Program-made: the position numbers and the translations under genes
The notes under the pieces: model-generated
What the model was told of the DNA's origin: nothing
Databases searched by the model: none
Seen by the model: only the letters and a program-made list of their open reading frames with translations
From: Candidatus Praeruminimicrobium purgamenti
GTDB taxonomy: Bacteria > Elusimicrobiota > Endomicrobiia > Endomicrobiales > Endomicrobiaceae
DNA: 64,000 nucleotides
Assembly: GCA_018433585.1 (NCBI GenBank)
Contig: JAHDQW010000002.1
Coordinates: 1 to 64,000, forward strand
Direction of reading: 5' to 3'
In this document: positions 62,182-64,000 of the stretch, piece after piece
Layout: every line of letters begins with the position of its first letter
Numbering within the stretch: position 1 is the stretch's first letter

Positions 62182-64000
62182 TTATTTTTTACTTATTCCC
62201 GTAAGTACTTTTAAAACGAAAGAAAACTTATTCCCAGGTTTTAAAGAAAATTTATATACGCTTACAGCAGACGTTCCCTGATAGGTTCTTTCATATCCGT
62301 CTTCAGAGGTTGAAACCGTTTCTATAGGAACTATCCAAAAATCACAGTTGACCGAACTTTCTATATTCAAAGACATATCTAAAACGTCGTCATATCTTAC
62401 CCATTTACCTGTATTTTTTAATTCCTGTTTATCTTTTTCAATTTTTTGTGAAAAAGAAAAAACATTTTCAACGCCCAATGTTAAATAAGCTTCCTGTTCC
62501 GACAAATTCTTAATTTGATATTCAACTTCATATCCTTCGGCATTTAAAGGTTTTATACTTTTTCTGAGTTCAACAGGCAAGTGAAAATTATCGTACCAAA
62601 TATTACCTTTTCTTGTTAATACGAGTTTATTTGAAATAATTTCATGTTCATATTCACCGAGGACAAAATCACCCTGTTCTCTGAATTTAACAGGATAAAA
62701 GTCATCATATTTTGTGTCGTTATGAAAAAAATGATCAACGAGAGACGCTTTTCTGTACCAATCATATGATAAATGCTTTTCCAAACCTATTTCCTTAACT
62801 CTTACTAAATCGGTATGTATAGAAGTTAATTCTTTTGCGTCAGAAACCTTATTGTTTTCAATAGCTTCTTTAAGTTTTTTATGATAACTTTCATAACGTC
62901 TTGTTAAAACATTTGAAAGATTATAATTTTTAGACAATATGTCAAACTCAAAAATTGTTCCGCCGCAGGCAGCATCGACATATATGTTTTTGTTTTTATC
63001 TTCATATAGAAATTCGTCAACACTGTCACAGTCAAAATCAACCTGCTGCCATACTTTTTTCGGTTTAATTTTCTTATTGTATAAATTCTCGGCTTTTAAA
63101 AGATACTCATAAACGGCGTTCCTTAAATGAGGAAGATACAATCCTCCGAAAACTCCGTGCCAATAAGCGCAATTGCACTGACCTGCATATAAAAATTGCT
63201 GTATGCTTTTCGCGTCTTTACCGCAGGCATCAAAATTATTTTCAATTTTTTGGCTTATGCGTATCATCTTTTTATGCATATTATTTGATTCTTCATACTT
63301 AGTCAAAAAATTTCTCCAAAAACCTCCTCTTACAAAAGGTTTAAGGTCTTCATTATTTTCTGTTTGCTTGACTAAAGCATCAAAGTTATTTTGCACATCG
63401 CTTGGCAAAGTCCACTCGGACATTTCAAAATAAGAATTTGTAGGCAGATATATTCTTCCCGACGGCTTATTGCTCTGCAATACTTCTTTAAACGTAACAG
63501 TTTCAACGATATCGGAATTTTCTTCAAGAGCCGTTAAAAATTTGTCAAGCCATAAATTTTCATAAACATGCTTATTTGTTCCCGGCCACATACCGAATTT
63601 TTCGCCGTCATCAGCCATCACGACAATGTTTTCTTTATTTTCATTTGCCAGCTGTTTAAAATAATCTATGCATACGCTTACGTCCTGAAAAGGAATCAAA
63701 TATCTTAATCTTTGGCTTATAGGGAATATATTTATTTTTTTACCCTGATCTTCCGTCGTATAATAACCGTTTAAAGATTTTATGTTTAGCCCCGAAGACA
63801 AGAAATGCACATCATCCAAAACCGTATATTTTATTCCTGCATCCGAAAGACTGCATGTTAAAGACGGTTCCCACACTCTTTCCGCAACCCATGCGCCTGA
63901 ACAATCATAATTTAAAATATCTTTTATAAACTGCGTTAACTGTTTAATTTGTCCGATTCTGTCTCTCTCAGGTATAACAGATAATATAGGCTCATAATAT
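62182..64000 (-). CDS. GH57 glucan hydrolase/4-alpha-glucanotransferase, N-terminus cut off
   Basis: The frame stays open to the right edge, so at least 606 residues are visible and the start is missing. Near the edge it reads YYEPILSVIPERDRIGQIKQ and then GAWVAERVWEPSL, where the Glu is the expected nucleophile of family GH57. Later it has VMADDGEKFGMWPGT, which carries the Asp acid/base. The C-terminal half is beta-rich (DUF1926 type). These enzymes act on amylose or glycogen. It is the first visible gene of the PTS operon. Confidence 0.93.
   Translation of the reverse strand, partial: YYEPILSVIPERDRIGQIKQLTQFIKDILNYDCSGAWVAERVWEPSLTCSLSDAGIKYTVLDDVHFLSSGLNIKSLNGYYTTEDQGKKINIFPISQRLRYLIPFQDVSVCIDYFKQLANENKENIVVMADDGEKFGMWPGTNKHVYENLWLDKFLTALEENSDIVETVTFKEVLQSNKPSGRIYLPTNSYFEMSEWTLPSDVQNNFDALVKQTENNEDLKPFVRGGFWRNFLTKYEESNNMHKKMIRISQKIENNFDACGKDAKSIQQFLYAGQCNCAYWHGVFGGLYLPHLRNAVYEYLLKAENLYNKKIKPKKVWQQVDFDCDSVDEFLYEDKNKNIYVDAACGGTIFEFDILSKNYNLSNVLTRRYESYHKKLKEAIENNKVSDAKELTSIHTDLVRVKEIGLEKHLSYDWYRKASLVDHFFHNDTKYDDFYPVKFREQGDFVLGEYEHEIISNKLVLTRKGNIWYDNFHLPVELRKSIKPLNAEGYEVEYQIKNLSEQEAYLTLGVENVFSFSQKIEKDKQELKNTGKWVRYDDVLDMSLNIESSVNCDFWIVPIETVSTSEDGYERTYQGTSAVSVYKFSLKPGNKFSFVLKVLTGISKK

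Noticed and set aside
1-64000. CRISPR arrays, tRNA or rRNA genes, prophage genes, transposases
   Set aside because: No regularly spaced repeats, no cloverleaf or rRNA sequence, and no integrase, transposase or phage structural genes were recognised on either strand.

Overview
The window is 64 kb of AT-rich, gene-dense bacterial chromosome. It looks like a Gram-negative (diderm) fermentative anaerobe: there is an outer-membrane barrel protein, there are lipoproteins, a Mrp/NifX/ferredoxin-ATPase cluster, a thiol peroxidase as the only oxygen defence gene seen, a nucleoside fermentation operon with PduL, and a GH57 glucan enzyme joined to a PTS. My best guess is a member of the Elusimicrobiota (Endomicrobium-like). 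This rests on gene content and base composition only and is not proven. No rRNA, tRNA, CRISPR, prophage or insertion sequence was recognised.

Layout. 0-3.2 kb: three exported proteins on the minus strand. 3.3-6.4 kb: a double-lobed retropepsin-like protein, a SplB-like radical SAM enzyme, and an ogt-alkD repair pair. 6.4-11.1 kb: a very AT-rich accessory island with two exported CxxC/CxxC proteins sharing one 42-residue tail, an XRE regulator, a TPR protein and a HEPN-like protein. 11.2-13.3 kb: endonuclease IV, a small unknown and a YgjP-like metallopeptidase. 13.5-18 kb: peroxiredoxin, then a DUF134-controlled Fe-S ATPase/NifX-like operon with a predicted double operator. 18-21.6 kb: a second SplB-like enzyme, a toxin-antitoxin pair, an HNH nuclease with a calcium-loop tail, small unknowns and short dispersed repeats.

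21.7-30.2 kb is a minus-strand operon: UDP-sugar decarboxylase, RmlA, MiaB, lytic transglycosylase, MutS, a PilZ protein and MutL. 30.2-47.9 kb is a very long minus-strand run that starts at a good promoter before tpiA. It holds tpiA, pduL, rpiB, two envelope proteins, deoC, a GAF sensor, split transketolase, deoB, purine and pyrimidine nucleoside phosphorylases, recJ, MTA phosphorylase, a PfkB kinase, cytidine deaminase and a Na/Pi-type transporter. Together these turn nucleosides into pentose phosphates, glyceraldehyde-3-P and acetyl-level products.

48.1-55.3 kb on the plus strand is the most intriguing locus: a Wzm/Wzt-like ABC exporter, a 50-residue DUF5989 protein, three different radical SAM proteins, a GT2 glycosyltransferase and an HPr-kinase-like protein. 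It reads as an undescribed envelope-modification pathway. 55.4-58.7 kb has its own promoter and encodes an exported protein built of two SpoVG-like units plus two GGDEF cyclases. 58.7-64 kb (minus) is a GH57 - PTS EIIC - EIID - HPr - enzyme I operon, cut by the window edge.
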